From NCBI GenBank assembly GCA_045646145.1, contig JAZRKE010000065.1, positions 1 through 5,309 of the forward strand: a stretch of DNA of 5,309 bases, given 5' to 3'. Source of the stretch: SIG565 sp045646145 (GTDB taxonomy: Bacteria > Bacillota > Clostridia > Oscillospirales > Acutalibacteraceae). A model generated the notes under the pieces. The model was not told where the DNA came from, did not search any database, and saw only the letters and a program-made list of their open reading frames with translations. A program made the translations under genes and the position numbers. Position 1 is the first letter of the stretch; the number at the start of each line of letters is the position of its first letter. Positions 4,726 through 5,309 of this stretch are shown piece by piece.

Positions 4726-4800
4726 TTCGAGGAACCCCATCTTAGATTGGCGACTCACCAACGCTTTCTCGGATTTGGGCGATAGTTATATTATAGGAGG
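4726..4800 (+). promoter_or_regulatory. Structured rpsO leader, possible S15-binding pseudoknot
   Basis: TTCGAGGAA (4726-4734) can pair with TTTCTCGGA (4765-4773) over 9 bp including two G-U pairs, enclosing TTGG, 7 nt, CCAA (4747-4761). CCCA (4736-4739), inside the stem's loop, can pair with TGGG (4776-4779) just 3' of the stem, giving an H-type pseudoknot 15 nt before the AGGAGG at 4795-4800. S15 autoregulates its own translation through structured leaders in several bacterial groups, with a pseudoknot in Escherichia coli. The assignment here rests on the position and predicted pairing only. Confidence 0.5.
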
Positions 4801-4808
4801 TGACTTTA

Positions 4809-5075
4809 ATGACAAAGGAACGTAAGCAGGAAATTATAAGAGAGTTCGCTACTCACGAGGGTGATACAGGTTCACCAGAGGTACAGATTGCTCTTTTGAC
4901 AGAGAAAATCAACCACCTTAACAACGAACATCTTAATATCCACAAGAAGGATCACCATTCAAGAAGAGGTTTGTTGAAGTTAGTTGGTCAGAGAAGAGGA
5001 TTGCTCAACTACTTGACAAGAATTGACATTGAGAGATACCGTGCTATCGTTTCTAAGTTGAACTTGAGACACTAA
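4809..5075 (+). CDS. rpsO: 30S ribosomal protein S15
   Basis: The 88-residue protein MTKERKQEIIREFATHEGDTG... matches S15 in length (family 88-89) and motifs: HEGDTGSPEVQIALLTEKI (16-34) and KKDHHSRRGLLKLVGQRRGL (46-65), ending YRAIVSKLNLRH. S15 is a primary binder of 16S rRNA helices 20-22 and organises the central domain of the small subunit. The DHHS motif (48-51) contacts the three-way junction. ATG at 4809 is 8 nt after AGGAGG (4795-4800). The GTG at 4800 overlaps that ribosome binding site and is rejected. It probably shares a transcript with rpmE, and its leader may mediate feedback by S15. A strong terminator follows at 5125. Confidence 0.98.
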   Translation: MTKERKQEIIREFATHEGDTGSPEVQIALLTEKINHLNNEHLNIHKKDHHSRRGLLKLVGQRRGLLNYLTRIDIERYRAIVSKLNLRH

Positions 5076-5091
5076 TTCGTGTTTATGAGTG

Positions 5092-5107
5092 CGTACTTGG
5101 AAGTACG
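5092..5107. repeat. Small hairpin after rpsO
   Basis: CGTACT, loop TGGA, AGTACG lies 16 nt after the rpsO stop codon, upstream of the main terminator. It could stabilise the 3' end of the message or help terminate it. Confidence 0.45.
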
Positions 5108-5124
5108 GATTTGATTTGCAAGAT

Positions 5125-5159
5125 ACGAGAAATTCAAATTGATGGATTTCTCGTTTTTT
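5125..5159 (+). terminator. Rho-independent terminator of rpsO
   Basis: ACGAGAAAT (5125-5133) pairs with ATTTCTCGT (5146-5154), and the stem can extend inward to 12 bp around an AATTGA loop. It runs directly into TTTTTT (5154-5159). It marks the end of the rpmE-rpsO unit. Confidence 0.92.
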
Positions 5160-5170
5160 GTATATTTTAT

Positions 5171-5178
5171 GATATAAT
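5171..5178 (+). promoter_or_regulatory. Promoter of the last gene (extended -10)
   Basis: GATATAAT at 5171-5178 is preceded by T, giving TGATATAAT, the same extended -10 as at 2255, 3682 (minus) and, with one change, 4435. No good -35 is found because the position overlaps the rpsO terminator. Initiation near 5185 would give a leader of about 54 nt. Confidence 0.6.
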
Positions 5179-5181
5179 GTG

Positions 5182-5208
5182 TTTAAGTGCGTTTGGCAAG
5201 CACTTGAA
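5182..5208 (+). promoter_or_regulatory. Leader hairpin of the last gene
   Basis: TTTAAGTGC (5182-5190) pairs with GCACTTGAA (5200-5208) with one G-T pair around a 9-nt loop. It lies at or very near the 5' end of the predicted transcript, where a hairpin often protects messages from decay. No T run follows. Confidence 0.4.
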
Positions 5209-5238
5209 AATAATAGAGTATAATTATGGAGTAGAGAG

Positions 5239-5309
5239 ATGAGCGTGAAAAAAAGGATTGTATCATTTTTGTTGATTTTTGTAATTTGTGGTAGTTTAAC
5301 TGTTGTTTT
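5239..5309 (+). CDS. 5' end of a probable secreted or membrane protein (partial)
   Basis: ATG at 5239 lies 7 nt after GGAG (5228-5231), and the frame stays open to the window edge for 23 codons: MSVKKRIVSFLLIFVICGSL and then TVV. A basic KKR followed by an uninterrupted hydrophobic run is typical of a Sec signal peptide or an N-terminal membrane anchor. The cysteine in FVICGS is not in a good lipobox, so a lipoprotein is not supported. It has its own promoter after the rpsO terminator and so is a separate unit. The mature protein lies outside the window and cannot be identified. Confidence 0.7.
   Translation, partial: MSVKKRIVSFLLIFVICGSLTVV

Noticed and set aside
4800..4808. GTG at 4800 as the rpsO start
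   Set aside because: It overlaps the AGGAGG ribosome binding site; ATG at 4809 is correctly spaced and matches the S15 N-terminus.

Overview
The window looks like a piece of a low-GC Clostridia chromosome, most likely a gut Oscillospirales/Ruminococcaceae-type organism. That is inferred from AT-rich spacers, strong AGGAGG ribosome binding sites, sigma-A promoters with an extended -10 of the form TGATATAAT, a zinc-type L31, a CotJC-like manganese catalase remnant, and a GH39 glycosidase next to a LacI-type regulator. No species can be named from sequence alone.

Layout, left to right. (1) Positions 1-1550 are very AT-rich. They hold the 5' end of an unrecognised minus-strand gene (1-93). Upstream of it is a short minus-strand transcription unit (about 336 to 126) with a near-consensus promoter and an intrinsic terminator, either a small RNA or an attenuated leader. 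Then comes an orphan hypothetical gene (602-1117, minus) with its own promoter. (2) Positions 1554-1973 carry the C-terminal two thirds or more of a manganese catalase whose 5' end is missing, so the join with the AT-rich block is a break point. (3) Positions 1984-2314 are a gene-free stretch packed with consecutive hairpins. (4) Positions 2329-3639 (minus) are a complete GH39-type beta-xylosidase frame interrupted only by one in-frame TGA at codon 12; it has a strong promoter and candidate operators. (5) Positions 3913-4284 (minus) are a broken LacI-family regulator. Its DNA-binding domain is disrupted by a perfect 31-bp inverted repeat, and its sensor domain is cut off early. (6) Positions 4400-5160 are ordinary housekeeping DNA: rpmE (L31) and rpsO (S15), each with a strong ribosome binding site, a possible pseudoknot leader before rpsO, and a textbook terminator after it. 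(7) Positions 5239-5309 begin a new gene with a signal-peptide-like N-terminus.

How it fits together: rpmE and rpsO are read rightwards and appear intact. To their left, three neighbouring metabolic or regulatory genes (LacI regulator, GH39 enzyme, Mn catalase) are each damaged in a different way: palindromic insertion plus truncation, nonsense codon, and 5' deletion. A sugar-utilisation locus that has lost selection is the simplest reading. The most unusual structures are the 31-bp palindrome in the regulator, the hairpin array at 1984-2217, and the small minus-strand transcript at 126-371. No CRISPR array, tRNA, rRNA, transposase or phage gene was seen.
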